DNA from: Psychrobacter namhaensis
Lineage (GTDB): Bacteria; Pseudomonadota; Gammaproteobacteria; Pseudomonadales; Moraxellaceae
Direction of reading: 5' to 3'
DNA length: 64,000 nucleotides
NCBI RefSeq assembly: GCF_016107545.1
Contig: NZ_JABASS010000001.1
Location: forward strand, 310,001-374,000
Position 1 is the stretch's first letter. Every line of letters starts with the position of its first letter. The notes under the pieces were generated by a model. The model did no database searches. It saw nothing but the letters and a program-made list of their open reading frames with translations, and had not been told where the DNA came from. The position numbers and the translations under genes were made by a program. Shown here piece by piece: positions 26,661 to 36,139 of the stretch.

Positions 26661-29114
26661 GTGTCAGAATTAAAACTCATTTTACAACAGATTACAGCGC
26701 TAAGCGATGTGCCCGACGCTGCGGTACTGAAACGCTTGATAGATGAGCTGCGAGTAAGCGACAAGGAGCCTGCGTTAGCGAATGAAAAGATTCAGTCGCT
26801 TATTGATATCCTGTATCAGCATCCAGAGTATGGAGATGGACTTTCTAGCTTTGTTTTAAGACTTATTATCCAGTATCGTCAGATCGCCCTATATACCGAT
26901 ACTGGCATCATGTCAGATCAGGGGTTTTTTAACAGTTTACGCCGTTTGGTTGGTCATCGATTTTTACCACTACTCCCCCAAGAAGACTCAGTCGTTGAGC
27001 TGGTCGGATATTTATTTAGCAAGCGTTCTGATGAGCGCTGGCTCGCCAATATCGAAAAAGAGAAATGGGATGAGCTGGTTGCATTAATTAAAGTAGAAGC
27101 AAAGCATTTAGACTTAGTTGCCACGGCAAAAAACAGTATTTTAAACGCTATTATCATTTTATCTTATCGTGTCAGTGGTATCGGTTTGCATCCTGACTTG
27201 ATGGAGTCTTATCCACAAATTCTAAATTACTCAGCGTCTTTTGTGGCTCAAAATCAAGAAGCCGTGCTATTCGTCAACCAGTACAGGCAAGCGCATGAGC
27301 TCGATACTTTAACAGATATTACGCCTGAAGATGCAGTTGATCCAGCGCCATTACTGGTTATGATTGAGCAGTGCGAAGACATCGTGGCCACGGTCCGCAA
27401 ACGCATCTATAAAACGGGTATCTCTATTCGTTTGACCAATATGATGCTGCGTTTAGATCAAAGCTTACAACGCATACGCATCTTAACTCAACTGGTGACA
27501 GACGACTATCAAAAGCGTGATCGTGCAGTGATTGAACTGATACAAACGCTAATCACCACTTCTAATCGCCGCTATAGTATTGGTTATCTGATCGATAACA
27601 ATACCAAATTGCTCTCGCGTAAAGTGACTGAAAACGCCAGCCGCGTTGGTGAGCATTATATCAGTACCGATAGAGCCGGCTACAAACAGATGTTTAAAAA
27701 AGCATCTATTGGTGGCTTTGTTATCGCTTTTATGGCTACCATCAAAATATTGGCATATCAGTTGGCACTCGCACCGATGGGCCGCGCGTTTATTAACAGT
27801 ATGATTTATGGTTTGGGTTTCGTATTTATTCATGTCATTCGTGGCACAGTGGCAACCAAACAGCCAGCCATGACGGCGGCGGCGATCGCCTCCACTATCT
27901 CTGACGGCTCTGGTAAAAAATCCCATCAATTGACCAAACTATCAGAGTTGGTCGTTGATATTTTACGTACTCAGTTCATTGCGATCATGGGTAACGTCAT
28001 GCTCGCCATACCCGTTGCTCTTATGATTTCTTTTGCATGGCTACAGTATACGGGCACGCCGATGATTGACTCAGAAAAAGCAGGGCATCTGCTCCATGAC
28101 CTTGATCCGTTTCACTCCCTAGCCCTCCCTCATGCTGCGATTGCTGGTGTTTATTTGTTTCTATCCGGTCTGATTGCAGGCTACTATGACAATCTCGCGG
28201 TTTATAACCATGTGGGCGCACGTATCCAACGCCATAGACTACTAAAGGCGATACTGCCCAAGTCATGGCTTCAGCGTTTAGGGGGGTTTGTAGAGGCCAA
28301 CTTAGGCGCGATTATGGGTAACTTTCTATTCGGGGTCTTTCTTGGCAGTACGGCGACCCTTGGCTACATATTTGGCTTGCCAATTGATATTCGCCATATT
28401 GCTTTTGCCTCTGCGAACTTAGCCCATGGCTTATTCAATTTATCGGCTGATCAAATAAGCTGGAATATTATTTTAGTGTCCATACTGGGTGTGGCGCTTA
28501 TTGGTATCGTCAACCTAATAGTCAGTTTTTCACTGGCATTATTTGTGGCACTGCGTTCTAAAGAAGTACGTTTCTTCGAGTGGGGACGCCTCACAAAGTT
28601 GATTTTTGGTCATATTATTAGCCATCCTTCTGATTTTTTCTGGCCCCGTGACAAACCCATGAAGTACGCACGTATCGATAGTCAAGGACACATGATATTT
28701 GACGATACTTCAATGCAAAAAGATGGAAAAGCATTGCCCAGTAATTATGTAGTGCGGCGCTTGTCTGATGTCAGAGTCCTGCCTGAATCTCGGCAAACCA
28801 GTACGCAAAGTGCACAAACAAACACAGACATATACTATGACAATCAACCCAAAGGTAATCATACACAGCCTCATGTCTCGCCGGAAAAGGTCGTGGATCT
28901 TGATGATGGTCTGGTAGATGAAGAACTAAACAGCGTGCCTTATACCGATGACATACAGTATGACAAGGCAACCAAAACGCTAAATACCTTTGACAGCGAC
29001 AATAGTAACGACACTAGTGATAAGCAAGGTGGTGCTGAGCACGACAACAAAACCACGGGCGATGCCAAAACCCCACTGCCAAAACCTAAAAAACCGCCTA
29101 AGCTGCCCAGTTAA
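26661..29114 (+). CDS. SpecificRecomb-family ('site-specific recombinase') multi-pass membrane protein
   Basis: An 817-residue protein resembling the family annotated as site-specific recombinase (Gcr, Pfam SpecificRecomb), although it looks like a membrane protein. A soluble helical N-terminal half (about residues 1-340) is followed by about six to seven hydrophobic helices (e.g. IGGFVIAFMATIKILAYQL, LAIPVALMISFAWLQY, GNFLFGVFLGSTATLGYIFG, VALIGIVNLIVSFSLALFVA). A polar Pro/Lys/Asp-rich tail of about 140 residues follows, ending KPKKPPKLPS. The real function is unknown, and no recombinase catalytic motif is seen. It starts with GTG at 26661 after AAAGGTG. Its last codons form the 5' arm of the shared terminator. 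Confidence 0.8.
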   Translation: MSELKLILQQITALSDVPDAAVLKRLIDELRVSDKEPALANEKIQSLIDILYQHPEYGDGLSSFVLRLIIQYRQIALYTDTGIMSDQGFFNSLRRLVGHRFLPLLPQEDSVVELVGYLFSKRSDERWLANIEKEKWDELVALIKVEAKHLDLVATAKNSILNAIIILSYRVSGIGLHPDLMESYPQILNYSASFVAQNQEAVLFVNQYRQAHELDTLTDITPEDAVDPAPLLVMIEQCEDIVATVRKRIYKTGISIRLTNMMLRLDQSLQRIRILTQLVTDDYQKRDRAVIELIQTLITTSNRRYSIGYLIDNNTKLLSRKVTENASRVGEHYISTDRAGYKQMFKKASIGGFVIAFMATIKILAYQLALAPMGRAFINSMIYGLGFVFIHVIRGTVATKQPAMTAAAIASTISDGSGKKSHQLTKLSELVVDILRTQFIAIMGNVMLAIPVALMISFAWLQYTGTPMIDSEKAGHLLHDLDPFHSLALPHAAIAGVYLFLSGLIAGYYDNLAVYNHVGARIQRHRLLKAILPKSWLQRLGGFVEANLGAIMGNFLFGVFLGSTATLGYIFGLPIDIRHIAFASANLAHGLFNLSADQISWNIILVSILGVALIGIVNLIVSFSLALFVALRSKEVRFFEWGRLTKLIFGHIISHPSDFFWPRDKPMKYARIDSQGHMIFDDTSMQKDGKALPSNYVVRRLSDVRVLPESRQTSTQSAQTNTDIYYDNQPKGNHTQPHVSPEKVVDLDDGLVDEELNSVPYTDDIQYDKATKTLNTFDSDNSNDTSDKQGGAEHDNKTTGDAKTPLPKPKKPPKLPS

Positions 29115-29133
29115 ACGGACAGCTTAGGCGGTT
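29089..29133. terminator. Bidirectional terminator between convergent genes
   Basis: A 15-bp stem (AAACCGCCTAAGCTG with CAGCTTAGGCGGTTT) begins inside the last codons of the SpecificRecomb gene and also faces apaH. The minus-strand side ends in a T-run, so it is stronger for apaH. Confidence 0.8.
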
Positions 29134-29176
29134 TCTACGGCCTGACAACTTGTATGACCGCTAAAATAACAACAAG

Positions 29177-30034
29177 TCAGTCGTCGTTCGTCTCTGATGA
29201 TGGGCTCGGACAGTGCGCACTTGACTTAATGACTTTTCCGTCACTCAATCTATAAGCTAATAGATAGTTGCCCCAAACACAGCCACCATCAAGCGCGCGA
29301 GCATGGGGCAGGTCGACCTCACCTTGCAACGCGGCCCAGTGACCAAATAATATCTTACGCGTGCGAGGTACTTGCCACTCAAACCAAGGTAAAAAGTCCT
29401 TTGGCATCGGTTCAGTTAAGCTGGCATTAAAGCTAAATTCCAGAGTCCCATCCTGCTTACATAAGCGCATACGGGTAAAGTAATTGGCAATTGCGCGCAT
29501 TTTGGTAAAGCCGTTAATATCTGGGTGCCAGTCATCAGCTTGTTTGCTGTATAGGTTCGGCAATAACCGATCGAGCTGTGTTAAGCTGCTTTGTAGCTGT
29601 GCCTCCAACTCCTGCGCGTAGCTCTCTGCGGCCTTAATGCTCCAGTGCGGCGGGATACCAGCATGCACCAACACCGTATCCTCGTCAGGATAAGCCAGTA
29701 ACGGCTGCTGGCGCAACCATTCAAGCAACTCATCGCAATCCTCAGCAGCAAAAATCGGTGCCGTTTTATCTTTTTTCTTGATTTTGGTCGCACCGCGCCA
29801 GACAGCAAGCAAATTGAGGTCATGGTTGCCAAGTACCGTCGCTGCTGCTCCTTGTTCACATAACGCTTTGATATCACGCAACGTACTCAATGAGTCCTCA
29901 CCGCGGGCTACCAAGTCACCGGCAAACCACAGTTTGTCTTGGCTTGGATCAAAACTCAAGGTTTCAAGCAACTGAAGATAGGCCGCATAGCAGCCTTGCA
30001 GGTCACCGATGACATACTGATGGCGAAAACACAT
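29177..30034 (-). CDS. apaH: Symmetrical bis(5'-nucleosyl)-tetraphosphatase
   Basis: ApaH hydrolyses Ap4A to two ADP and also removes Np4 caps from RNA. The calcineurin-like phosphatase motifs are clear: VIGDLQGCY (about residues 9-17), WFAGDLVARGEDS (about 36-48), VLGNHDLNLLA (about 67-77) and VHAGIPPHW. Length 285 aa is typical. It lies 62 bases downstream of ksgA and probably belongs to the same operon; apaG, which sits between them in E. coli, is absent. The start codon at 30034 is ATG. Confidence 0.95.
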   Translation of the reverse strand: MCFRHQYVIGDLQGCYAAYLQLLETLSFDPSQDKLWFAGDLVARGEDSLSTLRDIKALCEQGAAATVLGNHDLNLLAVWRGATKIKKKDKTAPIFAAEDCDELLEWLRQQPLLAYPDEDTVLVHAGIPPHWSIKAAESYAQELEAQLQSSLTQLDRLLPNLYSKQADDWHPDINGFTKMRAIANYFTRMRLCKQDGTLEFSFNASLTEPMPKDFLPWFEWQVPRTRKILFGHWAALQGEVDLPHARALDGGCVWGNYLLAYRLSDGKVIKSSAHCPSPSSETNDD

Positions 30035-30096
30035 AATACCTCAATGGTTTAGATGTAAAAATGACAAGAAAACCAACATCAAAAAGCTAATACTCA

Positions 30097-30960
30097 CTAC
30101 ACTTCTAGATGCCGCGCACGATTGCTTAAATTCACAAAGTCTGTAACGCTTAACGTCTCAGGGCGCGCTTGTGGATCGATACCGCAAGTAGAGAAGTCCT
30201 CCTCGCTAAGCGTCGGTAACAAAGTTGACTTCTTAAAAATAGCACGTAGCGTCTTGCGACGATGATTAAAGGTTTCGCGTACAACGATAGCAAAATGTTC
30301 TTCATCTTCTGCAACGACAGGCTTATCAACGTGCGGTGTCAATCGAAAAACAGCACTGGTCACTTTTGGCGGCGGATTAAATGCACCACGTGGCACCGTT
30401 AGCAGATAGTCAGTATCACAGTGATACTGCATGATGACCGATAAACGGCCATAGGTTTTGCTACCGACGTCAGCGGTGATACGCTCAACCACCTCTTTTT
30501 GCAACATAAAATGCATGTCTTGAATCACATCGGCATAGCTGAGCAAATGAAACAGTATCGGCGTAGAAATATTGTAAGGGAGGTTACCCACCACGCGCAG
30601 CTTACCGCGCTCCTCACTATACAGCTCACGATAATCAACATGCATGGCATTGTCTTTGATAATCGTGAAATTTGGATGACTGTTGGCACCAATGCGAATA
30701 CGCAAGCTGTCTGCCAAATCGCGATCCAGCTCGACCACCGTCATCGCCTCCACTTCTGCCAATAATGGCTCAGTCAGCGCGCCCATACCTGGCCCAATCT
30801 CGATTAAATTATCATCACGTTCTAGGCGTATACTGTCAACGATTTGGCGAATGACACTGGTGTCGTGCAAAAAGTTTTGACCAAAGCGTTTACGCGGTTG
30901 GTGTTTGGCAGCTTTTAAGCTGTTGGAGATGGTTTGAGCATCAAACGTAGTTTTGGACAT
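30097..30960 (-). CDS. rsmA: 16S rRNA (adenine(1518)-N6/adenine(1519)-N6)-dimethyltransferase
   Basis: RsmA (KsgA) dimethylates A1518 and A1519 of 16S rRNA during small-subunit maturation. Motifs: [10 protein letters not shown] at the N-terminus, [16 protein letters not shown] (SAM-binding), VVELDRDLA, and the catalytic NLPYNIS. ATG 30960 (MSKTTFDAQ) is preferred because the upstream extension of 51 codons does not resemble the family; this gives about 287 aa, the usual size is about 270. It normally follows pdxA directly, but here about 3.8 kb of accessory DNA separates them. Confidence 0.95.
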   Translation of the reverse strand: MSKTTFDAQTISNSLKAAKHQPRKRFGQNFLHDTSVIRQIVDSIRLERDDNLIEIGPGMGALTEPLLAEVEAMTVVELDRDLADSLRIRIGANSHPNFTIIKDNAMHVDYRELYSEERGKLRVVGNLPYNISTPILFHLLSYADVIQDMHFMLQKEVVERITADVGSKTYGRLSVIMQYHCDTDYLLTVPRGAFNPPPKVTSAVFRLTPHVDKPVVAEDEEHFAIVVRETFNHRRKTLRAIFKKSTLLPTLSEEDFSTCGIDPQARPETLSVTDFVNLSNRARHLEV

Positions 30961-31152
30961 AAAAGAGTCTTCATGTATAAATGATAAATGGGCTAAGCGC
31001 TGTGGCAACAACGTACTTTTTCTATAATAACGAATTATAACACAGCTCATAATTAGGAGGTTTTTTCGAGACACTTTATCTATAAACCATCCGCAATGTA
31101 GCGCAACCAACACGATGGTTTTTGGTTCTCAAACGATTTGCCGTAACGTTTT

Positions 31153-33126
31153 TTATACACCAAACGGGAACGTATCGAATGCTCCTTCTTCCCTCTCTTT
31201 TGTCAACGCTTCAACTGCACGGGTTTTATCAAACCAGATATATTCATCAAACTGAGCTGGCAAAGAGGCGTAAAAATAATGACTTTGCCGCTCAGTTTCA
31301 GGTCTATAAATGACACCGATCGCTCGCTCTAGTCGCTCTGGGAGTAATTTTTTACGGATGTGTTCATTTAGTGGGTAACGTAAGGGTAAAAGAAAATTAT
31401 CCATAGGAACATCATGAAAAATACGTTCATAACTGTCAATATGTGATGGCTGGACTTGTTTTATCTCCATCGGCCCTCCCCAGTCAGAAGCCGCGGCAAC
31501 CGTACCATGATCGGTGCCAAAACCTATATTATAGACTTTTTCACCATATTTTTGCCGTGCCAATTGGCCGATGTTGAGTTCACCACGGGCGCTCATTTGG
31601 GTGGCGCGCGCATCACCAATATGAGAGTTATGTGCCCAAACAACAGCCTTTGATTTGGGGTCTTTAAAATCAAGCACCGCCTGTAAGACTTTAATCATAT
31701 GCTGATCGCGCTGATTCCATGAGTTCTCTTCAGCATAATACATGGTTCGGTAATAATGTTCGGCATCGACTATCAGCTTAGCATTTTGTTCGGCGTCAAA
31801 AAATTGTTCTTCATTGGCCACAGAATACTCTAAACGCTTTTTGAGTAAATCCTGTAAATTTCTAAGCACTTCTATTTCACAGTCCTTGTGTTGCTGGGTG
31901 ATCACAGCACGACCGTACAAAGAAGGCTCATCTGACCAAGGCATCAGACAACCATAACGGTCGCGAGCAGTCTTTGCCATCTTAGGATCGACTTTTTGTA
32001 AATAGTCCAACACACTGTCAATAGAGCCATATAAGCTGTATAAATCCAGACCATAGAACCCTACTTTTTGTTCTGAAGATTTGGTTTTATTGTTATAGTC
32101 ATGAAGCCAATGGGTAAATTCGAGCATAGATTGATTGGCCCACATCCAAGTAGGAAATCTAGAAAAAGGTTTATTTTGAAGCGATGCTTCCTGTTGTTGT
32201 CCTTGAATATAACGATTGATATGTGCGGCATCTGGCCAGTCAGCTTCAGCGGTGACGATAGTAAAGCCTTTCTTTTCTATGAGCTCCTTGGTTATACGGG
32301 CACGCATGTCATAAAATTCAGCAGTACCATGTGACGCCTCCCCAAGCAATACAACACGGCTGTCACCGATACGCTCTAAGAGATTATCCAGATTAACGTT
32401 GTCAATACTGGTAAAAGACTCACTTGACTGACCGATCAATTCAGGCAAAGTCCTAGCCCTTGATGTGTCATCACTTTTCTCTTTCCAACCTGCAGCGCCA
32501 ATCAGCGGCACAAAACGAACGTCTTCCAATTCTTCTGTTTTATATTCGTTGTTACTGATGCGCTGAATACGAACCAGTTTTTGTGACTTTAAGGAGGTGC
32601 CAACGGGAATGACCATACGCCCGCCAATGGCTAACTGCTCTTTGAGCGTTTGAGGTACTTCTGGTCCTCCTGCGGCAACGATAATGGCATTAAAAGGCGC
32701 ATTTTCAGGCCATCCAAGCGTGCCATCGCCATGCCTGACCTGAACATCGGTATATCCCAGATCTTTAAGTTTGGCTTGGGCGGTATCGGCTAAAACTTTG
32801 TGGCGCTCAATCGTATAGACCTGCTCACAGATCTCCCCGAGCACGGCGGCGGCATATCCAGATCCTGTCCCAACTTCAAGTACTCGGTCATCTGATTGCA
32901 ACTCAAGTGCGGCCGTCATCAATGCAACAATATAAGGCTGTGAAATGGTCTGATTTTCCTCAATAGATAAGGGTGCATCTTTATAAGCAAATTCGACGAG
33001 ATCGGCAGGTATGAAAGCTTCACGTGGTACCGCATTCAGCGCATTGAGCACAGTTTGATCACGAATGCCGCGAGCCACAAGTTGGTCATTTATCATTTGC
33101 TGTCTTAGTTCTTTAAAATTATTCAT
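31153..33126 (-). CDS. Fusion of protein-L-isoaspartate O-methyltransferase and erythromycin esterase
   Basis: A two-domain protein of 657 aa. Residues about 1-215 are a PCMT-type SAM methyltransferase: MINDQLVARGI, VPREAFIP, IEENQTISQPYIVALM, VLEVGTGSGYAAAVL and FNAIIVAAGGPEVP. Residues about 230-650 are an erythromycin-esterase (EreA/EreB-like) domain: VVLLGEASHGTAEFY, VTAEADWPDAAHINRY and VVWAHNSHIGDARA, carrying the conserved His/Glu/His. The first domain repairs isoaspartyl protein damage; the second belongs to a hydrolase family that includes macrolide esterases, but most members are uncharacterised. ATG 33126 has AAGGAA 7 nt upstream; 33147 is an alternative. No signal peptide. The combined function is unknown. 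Confidence 0.88.
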   Translation of the reverse strand: MNNFKELRQQMINDQLVARGIRDQTVLNALNAVPREAFIPADLVEFAYKDAPLSIEENQTISQPYIVALMTAALELQSDDRVLEVGTGSGYAAAVLGEICEQVYTIERHKVLADTAQAKLKDLGYTDVQVRHGDGTLGWPENAPFNAIIVAAGGPEVPQTLKEQLAIGGRMVIPVGTSLKSQKLVRIQRISNNEYKTEELEDVRFVPLIGAAGWKEKSDDTSRARTLPELIGQSSESFTSIDNVNLDNLLERIGDSRVVLLGEASHGTAEFYDMRARITKELIEKKGFTIVTAEADWPDAAHINRYIQGQQQEASLQNKPFSRFPTWMWANQSMLEFTHWLHDYNNKTKSSEQKVGFYGLDLYSLYGSIDSVLDYLQKVDPKMAKTARDRYGCLMPWSDEPSLYGRAVITQQHKDCEIEVLRNLQDLLKKRLEYSVANEEQFFDAEQNAKLIVDAEHYYRTMYYAEENSWNQRDQHMIKVLQAVLDFKDPKSKAVVWAHNSHIGDARATQMSARGELNIGQLARQKYGEKVYNIGFGTDHGTVAAASDWGGPMEIKQVQPSHIDSYERIFHDVPMDNFLLPLRYPLNEHIRKKLLPERLERAIGVIYRPETERQSHYFYASLPAQFDEYIWFDKTRAVEALTKEREEGAFDTFPFGV

Positions 33127-33228
33127 GATAATTTCCTTAATTTTCATTTCGGAATATTTAATACCATAGATATATTTAGTCCTAAATAAAACAGATGAAC
33201 GTACATAGTTAAGGAAAAATTATTTGCT

Positions 33229-33260
33229 ATCTGTAAGTCTTTACATCTGTAAGTCTTTAC
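33229..33260. repeat. Perfect 16-bp tandem duplication
   Basis: ATCTGTAAGTCTTTAC occurs twice with no spacer, about 100 bases upstream of the PCMT-Ere start. It could be a slippage product or part of that gene's promoter region. Confidence 0.9.
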
Positions 33261-33486
33261 AAAGGCTATGTAAACTATTTTCAGCTCACCTATACTCTTT
33301 TTAGAGTTAATTGACTGTATTTATTATTTAACTGACAAAGCCCCATGGCTTAGTATGATAAGTAGATTGCTAAATAAAGTTACCATTTTAGGTTATTGTT
33401 AATAATTACTTATTTCAATATATTCTTATCTAACTTTTGTCCTATTAAAGTAATATAAATAAAGGTAGGCTTGAGGTTATAAGAAC

Positions 33487-33513
33487 AGGCAATCACACTA
33501 CTTTGCATTGCCT
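33487..33513 (-). terminator. Possible terminator of the beta-lactamase gene
   Basis: AGGCAAT pairs with ATTGCCT over a 13-nt loop, with only a weak T-rich tail on the minus strand. Confidence 0.4.
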
Positions 33514-33548
33514 ATTATCGGTTCGCTACACAGGTATGGAGATATCAG

Positions 33549-34445
33549 TCAGTGACGACTGTTCTCCATTAATACTGTCTTCGCTATTTGCTCACCAATT
33601 TTCGCAATGACAGCGTTTCTTTCTTCAAACGAAGCGTCTGTCTCTGTAATGTATAGAGCGGCTACGATAGACTTGCGATTTGGAGGCCACATCACCGCAG
33701 TAATAGCACGCGTCCCATAACCACCAGCGCCTGTTCTATCTGCGACTATCCAGTCATTTGGAACGCCTTTACGAAACAGGGCATCGCCAACCTCATTACC
33801 TTTAAGCCAAGATACTAGTTGTTGACGAGATTTGATAGATAGCGTTTCGCCAACTAGTAACTTTTCAAGTGTCGTCACCATTGCAATTGGTGTTGTCGTG
33901 TCTCGTTTATCTCCAGGCACCGCTTCGTTGAGTTCTGTTTCCCAGCGATCAAGGCGCGTCGTATCATCACCAATGGAACGCAAAAATCTCGTTAGCGCCT
34001 TAGGTCCTCCAATGGCTTGTAGAATAAAATTGGCAGCTGAATTATCACTGGTTGACAGTGTAGCCTGACACAGCGCGGCAAGGGACATCCCTTTTCTGCC
34101 TACGTGTTTTTCTGTCACAGGGGAGTATGTCACAAGATTGCTCTCAGAGAATCTCACCACTCTATCCATTCTTTCTTTACCCAAAACAACTCTTTGAAGA
34201 ACGTTTGCACAGGCAAGTGTTTTAAAAGTACTACTTAGAGGAAAACGTTCATTAGATTTATATTCCCAGCGTTTTCCCGTTTCCAAGTCATGCACAGCTA
34301 GACCGATTCTAGCGCCCAATTCAGTTTCAGCATTGGTAACTGCTTCGAGTATTGAGTTTGTTGCATTAACATTTAATGATAGCGTGAGACATAAAAAAGC
34401 AATGATTACCCTAAAAAAATGAGCCTTGTGTTGACGTGCGTTCAT
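33549..34445 (-). CDS. Class A beta-lactamase, carbenicillinase-like (RTG subgroup)
   Basis: A 298-residue periplasmic enzyme with signal peptide (residues 1-28, ending NVNA). All class A elements are present: SxxK in SSTFK (Ser72, Lys75), SDN at 133-135, the Glu169 of ETELN in the omega loop, and a third motif that reads R-T-G (237-239) instead of K-T-G. RTG, with Cys79/Cys126 able to form the usual disulphide, points to the CARB/RTG carbenicillin-hydrolysing branch; the disulphide typical of class A carbapenemases is not evident. It is not preceded by an ampR-type regulator. It lies between pdxA and the PCMT-Ere fusion, outside the normal pdxA-ksgA pairing, so it is probably acquired. Substrate range is inferred, not shown. 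Confidence 0.93.
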   Translation of the reverse strand: MNARQHKAHFFRVIIAFLCLTLSLNVNATNSILEAVTNAETELGARIGLAVHDLETGKRWEYKSNERFPLSSTFKTLACANVLQRVVLGKERMDRVVRFSESNLVTYSPVTEKHVGRKGMSLAALCQATLSTSDNSAANFILQAIGGPKALTRFLRSIGDDTTRLDRWETELNEAVPGDKRDTTTPIAMVTTLEKLLVGETLSIKSRQQLVSWLKGNEVGDALFRKGVPNDWIVADRTGAGGYGTRAITAVMWPPNRKSIVAALYITETDASFEERNAVIAKIGEQIAKTVLMENSRH

Positions 34446-34732
34446 GATGAGTTAACTTTCCTTTTGGATCAAATTTTTAGACTATATGATGTGTATGTAA
34501 TAGCATAGTTATATCTCATTCATGATTAACTTAGCTTATTTTAGATTAGTGATTTTAGGGTATACCCCAAAGGAAACAACCATTTCACCCTCCAAACCTA
34601 TTAATAGACCACTCAAAATAGACCTCTATAATGAAACCGCTTATATTAGGTAACGTTTGATAATTTGTGAATAGGCATTACTGATATTAGAGCTATCTAA
34701 TACTGCGGAACAAATCTCACTAAGCCACCGCC
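34446..34732. other. Gap between beta-lactamase and pdxA
   Basis: AT-rich, 287 bases; it should carry the beta-lactamase promoter and one junction of the accessory insert. No inverted or direct repeat marking an insertion end was recognised. Confidence 0.45.
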
Positions 34733-35848
34733 TTATGCAAGAGGTCTACTGACAGTGGATCTGTCTGCCATCTCATTTGCCATCACGAGTGCTTGGTACA
34801 AGCTGGTGGCACTTGCGCCGCCCCGTCCTGCCAAGTCAAGGGCAGTACCGTGATCGACTGACGTGCGAATATAAGGTAGCCCCAACGTTAAATTAACTGT
34901 ATCGCCAAAACCATGCGACTTTAGTACGGGTAGCCCCTGATCGTGATACATGGCGATGACAGCATCGCAATTTGCCAAATGTCTGGGAGTAAACAAAGTG
35001 TCAGCAGGCATCGCCTCTGAAATATCTACGCCAGCCTTGATAAACTCTTTGAGCACTGGGTTGATAATATCAATCTCCTCAACGCCAAGATGGCCACCCT
35101 CGCCCGCATGCGGATTGAGACCACAGACCAAAATACGCGGCTGCATTAAGCCAAACTTTTCACGCATATCATCAACGACGATTTGTACCGTTTGTCGCAC
35201 ATTGTCAGCAGTGATGGCCGCAGGTATGTCTTTGAGTGGCAAATGAGTGGTCACAAGCGCGACTTTCATGGCTTGATTGGCAAGCATCATCACCACTTTT
35301 TCACAACCACTTTGTTGCATAAAAAACTCGGTATGACCACTGAACATCGTGCCATCTAACAGCTTAATACCGGCTTCTATCAATGCTGATTTTTGCAATG
35401 GACCTGTGACGATAGCCGCCGCTGTCTTGTTGGTGGCTAGTGTATGAGCAATCTCTAACTGTTTTGCTACCATCGCTGAGTTACTGATGTTGATTTGACC
35501 ACAAGATACGGGCGCTGCACAAGGAATGTTCAGTAGAATAAAAGCAGGATCGGCATCCGCATTTTGTTGTGATATCTGCTTCGTTAAATGCTCACTGTTT
35601 ACATCATCAGTATCTATATTAATGGTTTGCCAAGTGGGGCAGCGTTTGAGGACACCTGTCGCCATAAGCTCATCTGCGCGTGTTTGCATGGCGGTAGCAT
35701 CTGCCGTTACCCAAATTGGACGCTGAAAATCTTGTAACTTATTCTCCGCCGCCAGTAGCAGCACAACATCCATACCAATGCCCGCAGGTTCACCCGTGGT
35801 CAGTAGCAACGGCTGTTTTTCTTGTATAGAAATCTCGTTTTTTTTCAT
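34733..35848 (-). CDS. pdxA: 4-hydroxythreonine-4-phosphate dehydrogenase
   Basis: PdxA oxidises 4-phosphohydroxy-L-threonine in de novo pyridoxal phosphate synthesis. The 371-aa protein has TTGEPAGIGMDVVL at the N-terminus, VTGPLQKSALIEAG (about residues 145-158), GHTEFFMQQSG, LVTTHLPLKDIPAAIT, VCGLNPHAGEGGHLG with a metal-ligand His, and YHDQGLPVLKSHGFGDTVNLTLGLP. It is slightly longer than E. coli PdxA (329) because of an insertion near residues 75-105. Start ATG 35848. It is divergent from dnaB. Confidence 0.95.
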   Translation of the reverse strand: MKKNEISIQEKQPLLLTTGEPAGIGMDVVLLLAAENKLQDFQRPIWVTADATAMQTRADELMATGVLKRCPTWQTINIDTDDVNSEHLTKQISQQNADADPAFILLNIPCAAPVSCGQINISNSAMVAKQLEIAHTLATNKTAAAIVTGPLQKSALIEAGIKLLDGTMFSGHTEFFMQQSGCEKVVMMLANQAMKVALVTTHLPLKDIPAAITADNVRQTVQIVVDDMREKFGLMQPRILVCGLNPHAGEGGHLGVEEIDIINPVLKEFIKAGVDISEAMPADTLFTPRHLANCDAVIAMYHDQGLPVLKSHGFGDTVNLTLGLPYIRTSVDHGTALDLAGRGGASATSLYQALVMANEMADRSTVSRPLA

Positions 35849-36139
35849 CTAAGGCACCGATTTTATTGCGTTTTTAGTCATAATATTCTTACCAAAGCTA
35901 TCGTTTTGAGCCGTTGTCTGACGACTTTAGCACCAGATAATTTTGTCATCATAATCATCAGAACAGTCATAGTGTGGTAGAATTTCGCTTCTGATTGTAG
36001 CATTTACTCGCAAGCATTAAGACCATGCTTTGATACTTCTATCGTAGCAGTCTGACGCGTCTATTGTGCTGTATCACCACCAAAATACATTCGTATAACA
36101 AATAATTTTTTATATCGACTTTTCAAATATTGGGCACTC

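Larger units (their letters stand above)
33127..33548. other. AT-rich gap between the fusion gene and the beta-lactamase gene
   Basis: About 420 AT-rich bases. They hold a perfect 16-bp tandem repeat (33229-33260) and a possible beta-lactamase terminator (33487-33513). No gene, attC site or IS remnant was recognised. Confidence 0.6.

Noticed and set aside
26661..29114. True site-specific recombinase as a sign of a mobile element
   Set aside because: The family name is historical; the protein has several membrane helices and no tyrosine or serine recombinase motif.
33460..33550. Integron attC site next to the beta-lactamase gene
   Set aside because: The inverted repeat there (AGGCAAT/ATTGCCT) lacks the GTTRRRY and RYYYAAC core sites.
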